From TMED27 sp964350695 (GTDB lineage Bacteria > Pseudomonadota > Alphaproteobacteria > Micavibrionales > Micavibrionaceae), in NCBI GenBank assembly GCA_964350695.1, contig CAYGKM010000008.1, positions 56,000 to 119,999 on the forward strand: 64,000 nucleotides of DNA, in the 5' to 3' direction. Both the position numbers and the translations under genes were made by a program. Numbering within the stretch: position 1 is the stretch's first letter; each line of letters starts with the position of its first letter. The notes below the pieces were generated by a model. The model did no database searches. It was given only the letters and a program-made list of their open reading frames with translations, and had not been told where the DNA came from. Shown piece by piece: positions 53,235 through 61,236 of the stretch.

Positions 53235-54911
53235 ATGCTGAATAATCCAAGTTATCTGATTAAATCCAGACACGATATTTACTATTTTCGCTATCCCTTG
53301 CCTGTAGAGGCTCAGGGTAAATCTAACCGTGTCAGTATATCACTAAAGACACGTTGTCCAAGAGAAGCCTTGCGACTAGCAAAGGCATTGGAATATCATA
53401 GTGTTAACTTAATCGAGGGTATGGACTTACGATATATGAATCATGCAGACATCATGTCAATTTTCAAAGACTACTATGCTGAGGTGCTGGAACGCGCCAA
53501 GGCACGTATTGATGAAGACGGGCAATTATCCAAGCAGAATGTCCATAATATTACTAAACACCTGAAAGAGCTGGATACGCTCATAGAGAGCGGTAGTGAC
53601 GATGAATTGGAGCTATTAGGGTTAGATACGGATAATTCAGAGGATAGTCTCGTGCATAAAGACCTCCAGCCTATTATGGAGAAGTATGAACTAGACTTTG
53701 AGCCAGAGAGTAAAGAATACGGGATGATGAAGGCTACTTATAAGCACGCACGCCGTAACTATTTCAATGACCTCCTAACCTATAACAGCCAAGTAATGGA
53801 CTACAGCCTGCTTGAGGCGGCTACAGGCGGTAAATCAAAGCAAGCTCCTAAGCCTGAACACAAACTAGCCACTGTGATGAATGGCTATTTAAAGGAATTA
53901 GAGGCCAATATTGAGCCTCGCAGCTATAAGGATCAGGCGGACTGCCTCAACTATCTCATAGATTACTTGGGGCAAGATTATCCTGTAACCAAGCTGAGTA
54001 TTGAAAATGTGCAAGACATTAAGGGCGCGTTGCAGGTAACGCCAACAAGACGCAATGTTATTAAGCTAACCAGAGGATTGCCGTTACTGGAGCAGATTGC
54101 TGTAGCTGAGAAGAATGATCTAGAGAAGCTCAGTGCTACGTCCGTAAATAAGTATCTTGGATATTTTAGCTGTGTGCTTGACTGGGCAAAGCGTAACAGG
54201 CTTGTCGAAGATAATCTATTTGAAGGCATTAGCGTTAAGAACAACAAGAAGGATAACAGGCGGGATATGTTCAAGAAGGATGATGTTGCACTCATTCTTG
54301 CAGAACTCGAAGCCAATAAGAGCGGTAAGGTTAAGAACAAATCACAGTACTGGGGCGGATTGATTGCTGTATACACAGGCGCACGCCGTAACGAGATAGG
54401 CGCATTACTGGTTGATGATGTGAAGCAGGATAAAGAGTCAGGTATCTGGTATTTCGATATTACCGATGAAGAGGAAGAAGGGAAGGGCGTAAAGACCGAT
54501 GCTGCCAGACGACTTGTGCCTATTCATTCAAGACTCTTAGAGCTAGGCTTTTTGGACTACTTGGAAGAAGCCAAGAAGGTTGTGAAGTCGAAGCCCAAGA
54601 AGAACGGTATGAGTGCCCGCTTATTATATGACTTCACTTATACAGAGCATGATAAGTGGGGGCGTAAGCTGGGGCAGTTTATGAATGACCGTCTTCTGCA
54701 ATATCTGGGCATCCATGTTAAGAACAAAAAGACGCTGCACAGTCTGCGCCATAGCTTCATTACATATTTGAATGTTGCTGGTGTTGCCGCCGAGACAATT
54801 AAATCAATGGTGGGACATGAGCAGGGAACTGTTACGCACGGTATCTACACGCATTACGGAATAGATCACTTGCCACAGTTTAAAGAAGCTATTGAGAAGT
54901 TAGCTTATTAG
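53235..54911 (+). CDS. Tyrosine site-specific integrase of the island
   Basis: Catalytic residues are visible: Arg in YTGARRNEIGAL (about residue 383), HSLRHSF (about 500) and Tyr in HGIYTHYGID (about 537). The N-terminus SYLIKSRHDIYYFRYPLP is typical of large integrases with a leading DUF6538-like segment. The start is taken as ATG 53235; a GTG 12 bp upstream is also in frame. It directly follows attL. Confidence 0.93.
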   Translation: MLNNPSYLIKSRHDIYYFRYPLPVEAQGKSNRVSISLKTRCPREALRLAKALEYHSVNLIEGMDLRYMNHADIMSIFKDYYAEVLERAKARIDEDGQLSKQNVHNITKHLKELDTLIESGSDDELELLGLDTDNSEDSLVHKDLQPIMEKYELDFEPESKEYGMMKATYKHARRNYFNDLLTYNSQVMDYSLLEAATGGKSKQAPKPEHKLATVMNGYLKELEANIEPRSYKDQADCLNYLIDYLGQDYPVTKLSIENVQDIKGALQVTPTRRNVIKLTRGLPLLEQIAVAEKNDLEKLSATSVNKYLGYFSCVLDWAKRNRLVEDNLFEGISVKNNKKDNRRDMFKKDDVALILAELEANKSGKVKNKSQYWGGLIAVYTGARRNEIGALLVDDVKQDKESGIWYFDITDEEEEGKGVKTDAARRLVPIHSRLLELGFLDYLEEAKKVVKSKPKKNGMSARLLYDFTYTEHDKWGRKLGQFMNDRLLQYLGIHVKNKKTLHSLRHSFITYLNVAGVAAETIKSMVGHEQGTVTHGIYTHYGIDHLPQFKEAIEKLAY

Positions 54912-54919
54912 GCAAAGGA

Positions 54920-55996
54920 CTATCCCGCTAAACGCTGTTCGGACAACCATTGACGAACTATATCAATCGAAGGTCTTGAATAGATGGAGCTCGTTACTCC
55001 TTCAAGTCCTTCCTCATAAACGGCCTGCGCTAGATTAGTAACTTCGGTGCTCAAAAGGTTTAATGCTGTCATCTTATCCTGCGTGTCTATGGCTTTTCTT
55101 GATCCATCTGGTGTATTCAAACTCTTTGTAAAGTCCGGACGGTTTATAAGATACTCAAGGTATGCCTGAGTATTGGCAAGAATTGTTAAATCATGTGCGC
55201 CTGCTAGATTAAGCCATTCATTTGGCATGTTCCATATGAGTGAAGTAATATCGTAGCTAGATAGCTCAATTTCAGACGGACTATCATTTTTTATGTTCTT
55301 AACCATCCGCACAGATTTTTTAACACCCCCTTGGGTAGCGGTATCTTTTACTTCAACTTGATGCAGGAACTTAAAGGGATGGTTTCTGGGGCGCTCTCCT
55401 GTCTCTTTATTGTATATGTGGATTTCTTTGTCTTGTTCTAGCCCTGTGTTTTGAAAATCAAGGCCGCAATACCAGTTTGCAGGTACTATATCGACCTTTC
55501 TAACAACAGAACCTTCAGAAACCTGAATAGCCTTTGCGCCAGTCGTGTCTACGTTCGCGGCATAAAAGCGCGTAGTCAGAATGTCCTCACATTCTTTTCT
55601 AAAGGTAGCCATTTCCTGTGTACCCGGTATCGGAAAATCGGGATATGATGCATAGAGGCTAGCTTTAGCGCCTGATCGATCATAATTAAAAAAGCCCTCG
55701 TTGATAACAAGCATATCAACATCGCTAGCTCTTCTGATGTGCGTATTCAAAGGGACTGATCCCTGCATACGAATTTCAACTGTTCTTGCACTTCCATCCT
55801 TAACGTGACCCGCCACACGCTGACCTTCTTCAATACTCACTCTCGTGTAGTCAGGTTCAACTTCCTGCATTGCTCCTAGAGCATATTGAATGGCTGGTTG
55901 AGTGGCACGCTTCTGATAACGTTCGGCTATCGCATAATCTCCACCTCTTCTTCTTAGGCGCATTTCACTTAAAGCGTTTTGGTATTCAATCGTCAT
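54920..55996 (-). CDS. CBASS CD-NTase (cyclic oligonucleotide synthase)
   Basis: SMODS-type nucleotidyltransferase that makes a cyclic nucleotide alarm signal on phage infection. The GS at 79-80 (MQGSVPLNTHI), D92 and D94 in ASDVDMLVI, and D169 in VRKVDIVPANW make a complete active site. At 358 residues it has normal size. Its ATG overlaps the stop of the effector gene by 4 bp. The product nucleotide cannot be predicted by eye. No ubiquitin-like (Cap2/Cap3), HORMA or TRIP13 genes are present, so this is type I CBASS. Confidence 0.9.
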   Translation of the reverse strand: MTIEYQNALSEMRLRRRGGDYAIAERYQKRATQPAIQYALGAMQEVEPDYTRVSIEEGQRVAGHVKDGSARTVEIRMQGSVPLNTHIRRASDVDMLVINEGFFNYDRSGAKASLYASYPDFPIPGTQEMATFRKECEDILTTRFYAANVDTTGAKAIQVSEGSVVRKVDIVPANWYCGLDFQNTGLEQDKEIHIYNKETGERPRNHPFKFLHQVEVKDTATQGGVKKSVRMVKNIKNDSPSEIELSSYDITSLIWNMPNEWLNLAGAHDLTILANTQAYLEYLINRPDFTKSLNTPDGSRKAIDTQDKMTALNLLSTEVTNLAQAVYEEGLEGVTSSIYSRPSIDIVRQWLSEQRLAG

Positions 55997-56610
55997 TTAT
56001 CTCTCCTTGTTAACTTCATCTGTCCGAACGTCCAGCGCCCTTTATTAAAATAATCACCTTCACCAATAGTACCTTCTTTGTTAAAGCGAATATCGGCAAA
56101 CCCTACGTGAGCTTGTAGCGGCTCTCCAGCTTTGGGCTCGTTGGCGTACCGCCATATCAGGCGAGATGTTCTGTCGTCTTCGTTTATGAGTGATGCAATC
56201 ATGCTCATTGATGATGATTGTTCTGTGCGAAGCTTCACGGTGATTTTTTCCCAAGATTGATTTATCGTTACCGTAGCCTGCCATTCGTATTTTATATTAC
56301 CCTCTTCATCTAATGTTTTGCCCGTACAATCCCACTCGCCCCCAATGTTCGGTATGCGTAGGATCGTTTGGACAAAACCCCACTTCCATCCCCATTTATC
56401 AAAAACAAAATGCAGAATTAGATACAATAGCCCTGCGGTTATTGGCCACAAAACAACTTCAGGAACAGAGAAGCCATGCTCCCGAAGTATAATTACGACT
56501 GCTTTGGATAAACCGTATATGGCGGCAGCGAAAATAGTGGCCAATATCGCAAGAAAGCGGCCTATTGTAGAACGCCGATGTCCAATGATGGTGTATTCGT
56601 GCGGTAGCAT
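55993..56610 (-). CDS. cap15: Cap15-like CBASS effector (2TM plus beta-barrel)
   Basis: Two N-terminal membrane helices (about residues 19-41 and 51-70) are followed from about residue 85 by a beta-rich domain that starts IPNIGGEWDCTG and ends FNKGRWTFGQMKLTR. This is the plan of Cap15, whose barrel senses the CD-NTase product and whose helices then disrupt the inner membrane to kill the infected cell. At 205 residues it fits the family. It sits between the 57-residue ORF and the CD-NTase, overlapping both. Confidence 0.87.
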   Translation of the reverse strand: MLPHEYTIIGHRRSTIGRFLAILATIFAAAIYGLSKAVVIILREHGFSVPEVVLWPITAGLLYLILHFVFDKWGWKWGFVQTILRIPNIGGEWDCTGKTLDEEGNIKYEWQATVTINQSWEKITVKLRTEQSSSMSMIASLINEDDRTSRLIWRYANEPKAGEPLQAHVGFADIRFNKEGTIGEGDYFNKGRWTFGQMKLTRRDK

Positions 56611-56783
56611 TACTTTTCTTTTCTCACTCCTTTAAAAGGATTCTTGTCTGATGTTTTTACATTCATAAAGCGCCCTGTGTCTGTGTCTCTTTTTACCCAG
56701 TTACCTGAGGGTGTCTGTGTTTGTGAACGATCTCTGACAGCACCATTTCTGTGACCGTCGCCTGTTGGTGGGTTTGTTGCCAT
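56610..56783 (-). CDS. Small CBASS-linked protein (57 aa)
   Basis: ATG 56783 follows a perfect GGAGG 7 bases upstream, and the stop TAA shares its last base with the Cap15 start (TAATG). The protein starts MATNPPTGDGHRNGAVRDRS and ends NPFKGVRKEK. It is hydrophilic, basic and without membrane segments. Its strong ribosome site and place at the head of the operon indicate that it is made and sets Cap15 translation. Similar NPPTGDGHR-type small ORFs exist in my memory of defence loci but I cannot verify that. Function unknown. Confidence 0.8.
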   Translation of the reverse strand: MATNPPTGDGHRNGAVRDRSQTQTPSGNWVKRDTDTGRFMNVKTSDKNPFKGVRKEK

Positions 56784-56864
56784 GTTAATACCTCCATAAG
56801 TTTACATTGCTCTTCAAAAATTCCGGCGCAAGGTTTAGACCACATAGAATCATAATTTACGACC

Positions 56865-56938
56865 GTTAACTGTATGTTAACATTCTGGAGTGTAAACTGT
56901 CAAGAACCTTGCGTTAATTATAAGTTAACTGGTATGAT
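56865..56938. promoter_or_regulatory. CBASS/regulator divergent promoter with GTTAAC operators
   Basis: GTTAAC occurs at 56865, 56876 and 56924. The first two are 11 bp apart, one helical turn. The third lies in the 18-bp spacer of a good promoter for the HTH gene: TTGCGT (56909-56914) and TATGAT (56933-56938). The first pair sits on the CBASS side. The HTH protein probably represses both directions here. Confidence 0.7.
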
Positions 56939-56961
56939 CTGGAGAAAATGGAAAGAGAATC

Positions 56962-57282
56962 ATGAGTTTAGCTGCCAACTTAAAAAAACACAGATTAAGA
57001 AAAGGCTTATCTTTACAGGATGTTGCTGATGCTGTTGGTGTATCAAAGCCACATATATGGAAGCTGGAAAGGGAAGACGACGATAAAGTAAACCCGTCTC
57101 TTGAGCTACTTGAGAAGCTGGCAATGTATTACAAAACCAGCATAGCGTCCCTGATAAGCGAGGAAGAAAACAAGATCAGTGTATTCGGGCGTGAGTATGA
57201 TCCGGAGCAATTTGATACCAAAACGCAAGAGTATATTCTTCATTTGATGGATACCTTGTCCAGTAAGAAACGCGATGAATAA
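56962..57282 (+). CDS. capH: HTH transcriptional regulator, CapH-like
   Basis: XRE-type HTH at residues 6-62 (KKHRLRKGLSLQDVADAVGV, SKPHIWKLERE), then a C-terminal tail with YDPEQFDTKTQEYILHLMD that may dimerise. In characterised CBASS loci CapH represses the operon and is cleaved by the neighbouring ImmA-like CapP after DNA damage. The divergent position and 8-bp overlap with the protease gene fit exactly. ATG follows GGAAAGAG. Confidence 0.82.
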   Translation: MSLAANLKKHRLRKGLSLQDVADAVGVSKPHIWKLEREDDDKVNPSLELLEKLAMYYKTSIASLISEEENKISVFGREYDPEQFDTKTQEYILHLMDTLSSKKRDE

Positions 57283-58087
57283 AGAACTTTTAATGGAGCT
57301 GTCCGATTGTGGGTCGCCAGAAGGCTTGGCGCAGATAATCCACACGCACATTCCTTTAAAACAGGATGGCTCAACAGACCTGCCTGCTATAGCTAAAGCA
57401 GTCGGTATAAGAGAGATTAAACCAACTGATACACCAGCCTATGAAGGGCTTTTGATTACAGACACGTCTAAATCAAAAGGCGTTATTTTATATAACATTA
57501 ATAGTAACGCTCAGAGAAAACGATTCACTGTCGCCCATGAGCTAGGGCACTTCTTGCTTCCTTTTCACGATAGAAATGCTCAATGTGCTTCCTCTGATTT
57601 TAAGGCAATAAAAAGCAACGCGCCGAATCAAAAGAAGGAAGAAGAGGCAAATCGTTTTGCTATTGAATTGTTAGCTCCACAGCAGCAAATCAAAAGCCTT
57701 TTAAAGCCTAACAGAGAACCAGATATAGGGCAGATACTTGATCTACATACGCGGTTTAAAATCAGTAAGGAAGCAGCAGCTCGAAGATATATCGAGTGTA
57801 CGGATCATAGTGTTGCGATCATTTTTGGCAAAGCAAAGATTGTTCGTTATGTATTGAGAGGTGATGATTTTCCTTATGTTAGCTTTAGCAACGGAGAAGG
57901 CTGTCCGGATCATATCTTGGAGCAAGTTAAAGATAGAGAAGCTGGTATTATCACGGACTGGTATTGCGTCGATCCTCATTATTTCTTGTCAAAACCAGAA
58001 AATGCAGGTGCTCAGGAGCTTTTTTGCCAAACAGCCATACAAAAGAACGGCTTTCACATCTCGATGCTGTCACGTGATGATGAATAA
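57275..58087 (+). CDS. capP: ImmA/IrrE-family metalloprotease, CapP-like
   Basis: HELGH at residues 88-92 and the third ligand region EEEANRFAIELLAP identify a zinc ImmA/IrrE protease. About 100 further C-terminal residues could sense a signal, as in CapP where ssDNA activates cleavage of CapH. At 270 residues the size is right. It is the partner of the HTH protein through overlap and context; activation by ssDNA is inferred from the family. Confidence 0.84.
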   Translation: MNKELLMELSDCGSPEGLAQIIHTHIPLKQDGSTDLPAIAKAVGIREIKPTDTPAYEGLLITDTSKSKGVILYNINSNAQRKRFTVAHELGHFLLPFHDRNAQCASSDFKAIKSNAPNQKKEEEANRFAIELLAPQQQIKSLLKPNREPDIGQILDLHTRFKISKEAAARRYIECTDHSVAIIFGKAKIVRYVLRGDDFPYVSFSNGEGCPDHILEQVKDREAGIITDWYCVDPHYFLSKPENAGAQELFCQTAIQKNGFHISMLSRDDE

Positions 58088-58115
58088 AAGCAGTACTATC
58101 AGATTTCATATTTGA

Positions 58116-58144
58116 TTGACCGATTTTCCTTTATTCCCTAGTAT
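58116..58144 (+). promoter_or_regulatory. Promoter of the island structured RNA
   Basis: TTGACC (58116-58121) and TAGTAT (58139-58144) with exactly 17 bp between. It is the best sigma-70-like match in the island and predicts a start near 58151. Confidence 0.75.
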
Positions 58145-58150
58145 TTAGCC

Positions 58151-58352
58151 AGAGTTCAGAGATGAGCTTCGAGGTGTCGTAACCTCACTTGCGCGGCCTA
58201 ATCAGCATCAGGCCGTCATCAAAGATGCTGCTTTCTCGTATGTCGAGGAGGCAGCGAAATAGAATACGGTGAAAGCTGGAATACGCTGCACCGCTCGCAA
58301 GACGGTTACGAACTCCTCGGCTCAGGGTAATCATGCTCTGAGCCGTTTCGTT
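58151..58352 (+). ncRNA. Structured RNA of about 200 nt, unidentified
   Basis: GAGTTC (58152) and GAACTC (58310) close a multibranch structure. Inside are GAGGT/ACCTC, CGGCCT/AGGCCG, a 12-bp stem GCTGCTTTCTCG/CGAGGAGGCAGC with a 5-nt loop (from 58227), and CGGTG/CACCG enclosing AGC/GCT. A final hairpin CGGCTCAG/CTGAGCCG (58318-58345) before TTTCGTT could be the terminator. A strong promoter lies just ahead. No known RNA family was recognised, and no convincing ORF is present. The Sel1 gene starts 17 bp after it, so it could also act as a leader. Confidence 0.65.
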
Positions 58353-58368
58353 ATAAGGGGCGGAACCG

Positions 58369-59100
58369 ATGAAAAGAATTGTATTGTACTTAATTGTACT
58401 GTTAACCATGACCGGAACTGCCAGCCATGCAGAAACTAACGATATTTGGAACAAAGCACAAAAAGGTGATGCTGAATCTCAAGTTAATGTAGGACTATGG
58501 TATTTACAGGGACGTGCAGACAAAGAGCAAAATTGTAATCTGGCGAAAGAATGGTTTTTGAAAGCGGTAAGGCAGGGTTATGAGGGAGCCGCCATACAAT
58601 TATATGCCTTGTACTCAGGAGCATCCGTCTTTTGCGAAGAGAATAAAGAGCAGGCAAAAGAATGGCTAACGTTTGCGGCAGGTAGTGGAGATGCTAATTA
58701 CCAGTGGACATTAGGTCAGGTATACAGAGATGGTTTGTACGAGCAACCAGACATAGACAAGGCAATGTTTTGGTTTCAAAGATCGGCGCAACAGGGGTAT
58801 GCGTTTGCACAACGTGACCTAGAAAAACTCATCTCTCAAACGAAGCAAAAAGGGAGACGCTTTACCAAAGACAACTTGGAGACTGAGCCTGCTATTATTG
58901 ATGACAGGGTTGGAGCGTTATATCGAGTTAAGGATGCTGATACCTCGCCCCTGTTATACTCACCTGAAATGGACATGATGGTAAATCCCGATTGTCCTAC
59001 GGAGAGCATGGAGGGTACAATCAGAGATCAGATTGGTTATGGCTGTAATGGTGCAAAGTCTCTGCAAATCGAGCCAAGCAATACGGTAGACAGAAAATAA
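58369..59100 (+). CDS. Secreted Sel1-repeat protein
   Basis: Signal peptide (LYLIVLLTMTGTASHA) then about four Sel1-like repeats between residues 25 and 155, for example AQKGDAESQVNVGLWYLQG and AMFWFQRSAQQGYAFAQRD. Such alpha-solenoids bind partners. The C-terminal 80 residues are not repeat-like. AAGGGG precedes the ATG. Function in the island is unknown; it could be envelope-localised sensing. Confidence 0.85.
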   Translation: MKRIVLYLIVLLTMTGTASHAETNDIWNKAQKGDAESQVNVGLWYLQGRADKEQNCNLAKEWFLKAVRQGYEGAAIQLYALYSGASVFCEENKEQAKEWLTFAAGSGDANYQWTLGQVYRDGLYEQPDIDKAMFWFQRSAQQGYAFAQRDLEKLISQTKQKGRRFTKDNLETEPAIIDDRVGALYRVKDADTSPLLYSPEMDMMVNPDCPTESMEGTIRDQIGYGCNGAKSLQIEPSNTVDRK

Positions 59101-59149
59101 CACTGATTAATATATTTTCTTTTAGGGAAAGTTAGTGTAGTTTTGATTT

Positions 59150-61054
59150 ATGTCTGTTGACCCTCAAAAATTTGTAAAAGCAATGTCAGAGCGTTGGGTG
59201 CACGTCCTCGAAAATGCACTTACCGACAAGCTACCCTATGCATGGGCTGCAATGGCGGAGGCTTTTAATTCTCATATCGCAGGCGAGAACGCAAAGCCCA
59301 TTACTGTACTGCCGTTACCCACAGGCACAGGTAAGACGCAAGGCCTTTGTCTGTATTGTTCGATGCTTCGAGATGAAGGGGTCTTAATCGTCACAGCCCT
59401 AACAAAAGAGGCCACTAACATTGCGAACTGTATCAATGACATTGCAGGTAAAGACATAGCTGTTGCCGAACATGGTGATAGCAGAAATACATCGCAAAAA
59501 ATCATAGATGCTAAAGTCCTTGTAATCACTCACAGCGCCTACCAGAAGACCATGAGTGCAGAAACTAGCGACGAGTCGTACAGATCGAAATGGGGCAAAT
59601 ATTCAACATGGCAGCAAGGAAAGAGAAAACTAACGGTCATTGATGAGGCCATAGACATTGTTGACCATTATAGCGTCAGTTTGGAGCAACTGCGGCTTCT
59701 ATCCTCGCTGCTGCCACAAAACAATTTAGATGACGAAAGCCAGCAAGCTGCCACAGTTGTTAATACCGTATTTGAATACCTTAGCGACCTAGGCTCAGGA
59801 AAGACCCAGAAAGCTGAGTATGAGTTAATGGGCTTCCCCGAACTGGTAGACGATTGTGGCAAATTAAAGCAACTTCATGCTGTCATTGCAGCGCACATAG
59901 CAACACATTTCAAGGACAGAGAAAAAGAGGTTGATCTCAGTAAAAGCCTTAACGCTTTTGTACGAGGTGTCCTAAATAACTTGGAGATGATTGTTTCTTC
60001 ATGGTCGATTTATAGCCAAGTAGGCGCATACCATAAACTGACGACGGCACGATTGGTATTACCGCTAGAGGTTAATGATGTGGTAGTACTGGATGCAACC
60101 GCTGAGGCTAACCCCGTTACTCGTGCTTTAGGCGAATACGTGGATTTAATCAAGCTACCGAAAGTTAAGAGCTATCGTAATCTAACCGTCCATATCTCTA
60201 TAGGACATGGTGTGAGTAAGGCCGCTACGCAAGCGATGGGTGTGCAAGAATGGGATGCTATTTTTGACCATCTCAGCCACAACGAACTTAAAGGTTCTAA
60301 GGCTCCTTTGCTTTGTGTTCAGGCAGACACGGAATTAAGATTGGGCAAAAGGCATATTCCGAAAAATTGGAGTATCATGCACTGGGGCGCAATCAACGGG
60401 GTAAATGACTGGAAAGACTGCGATAGCGTCATTATGTATGGGCTTCAATACCTGCCAGAAGATGCCTGTGCGGCTACACTTATGGCTTTTTGGGGCTGGA
60501 GCTACAGGAGAAAGGGCAAGAGCTATAACAGCAACATCCTCTCAATAGATACGAAATACATTAAGCACACCTACCAATGGCGGCACATTATAGTCTCCCT
60601 TGTCCAAGCCATAAACAGGGCACACTGCCGGGCAATGATAAAAGACGGAAATTGCCCTGTAACCGATGTGTACATATTCGCAAAATCTGAAACAGATAGA
60701 AAGACTCTCCAGCACCATCTTACAGAGCTACTGCCAGACGTAAATTGTGAAGATTGGAGTGCCCCGAAGACTGAAAGCAATTCCAAGGGACTTAACGGCA
60801 CAGAGCAGAAGATTATTGACGCTCTTGCGGGGCATGATAGTAACCGATTCCACATATCGAAGATGTTGCCTGAACATAAGATCAAATATCGTACCTTTAA
60901 TAATAATTACCCGAAGCACCTCATTAAGAAAGAGGGTAAATTGTACGATGCTATTACAGCCATGGGCTGGAGCTATTTGTCGGCCAAGGAAGCTAAAGAA
61001 GTCTTGGATGTTGGTAGGCAGCATTTCATTAAACCAGACCTGCTAGTAAATTAG
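59150..61054 (+). CDS. Unfamiliar SF1/SF2-like helicase or ATPase (634 aa)
   Basis: Walker A PLPTGTGKTQ at residues 55-64 and a DEAx-type Walker B TVIDEAIDIV near 162-171 identify an NTPase. VLDATAEANP and QAINRAHCRAMI near the C-terminal half look like helicase motifs III and VI. I do not recognise the family. It could be an island replication helicase or a defence ATPase. A nearby partner nuclease is not visible. Confidence 0.65.
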   Translation: MSVDPQKFVKAMSERWVHVLENALTDKLPYAWAAMAEAFNSHIAGENAKPITVLPLPTGTGKTQGLCLYCSMLRDEGVLIVTALTKEATNIANCINDIAGKDIAVAEHGDSRNTSQKIIDAKVLVITHSAYQKTMSAETSDESYRSKWGKYSTWQQGKRKLTVIDEAIDIVDHYSVSLEQLRLLSSLLPQNNLDDESQQAATVVNTVFEYLSDLGSGKTQKAEYELMGFPELVDDCGKLKQLHAVIAAHIATHFKDREKEVDLSKSLNAFVRGVLNNLEMIVSSWSIYSQVGAYHKLTTARLVLPLEVNDVVVLDATAEANPVTRALGEYVDLIKLPKVKSYRNLTVHISIGHGVSKAATQAMGVQEWDAIFDHLSHNELKGSKAPLLCVQADTELRLGKRHIPKNWSIMHWGAINGVNDWKDCDSVIMYGLQYLPEDACAATLMAFWGWSYRRKGKSYNSNILSIDTKYIKHTYQWRHIIVSLVQAINRAHCRAMIKDGNCPVTDVYIFAKSETDRKTLQHHLTELLPDVNCEDWSAPKTESNSKGLNGTEQKIIDALAGHDSNRFHISKMLPEHKIKYRTFNNNYPKHLIKKEGKLYDAITAMGWSYLSAKEAKEVLDVGRQHFIKPDLLVN

Positions 61055-61236
61055 TTTTGTCTCATGCCCTGTATTATTCAATAACAATAACTTAACCCTA
61101 TTTTGTGCCGAAAGTGACTCGTATAGGTAACTAGGCGGACAATTTAGTTTTGATCCATACCCTAATTCTATACTCTGCAATGGTTTAACGTGATTTTAAG
61201 CTGAACTGTAGCCGTATAGGAGAGCTAGGCTGATTT
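61051..61236. repeat. Two tandem 93-bp imperfect repeats beside the R-M cassette
   Basis: Unit 1 starts at 61051, unit 2 at 61144. Both start TTAGTTTTG and carry GTATAGG exactly 70 bp further on, with CTAGGC after it. A third copy lies at 63393, beyond the restriction gene. Identity by eye is only about 60%, but the conserved blocks keep fixed spacing. Confidence 0.7.

Noticed and set aside
58151..58352. Retron msr-msd as identity of the island RNA
   Set aside because: No reverse transcriptase gene is present in the island, so a retron is not supported.
58185..58454. Minus-strand open frame of 89 codons
   Set aside because: It overlaps the structured RNA and the start of the Sel1 gene and has no start signal. 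The plus-strand promoter argues against it.
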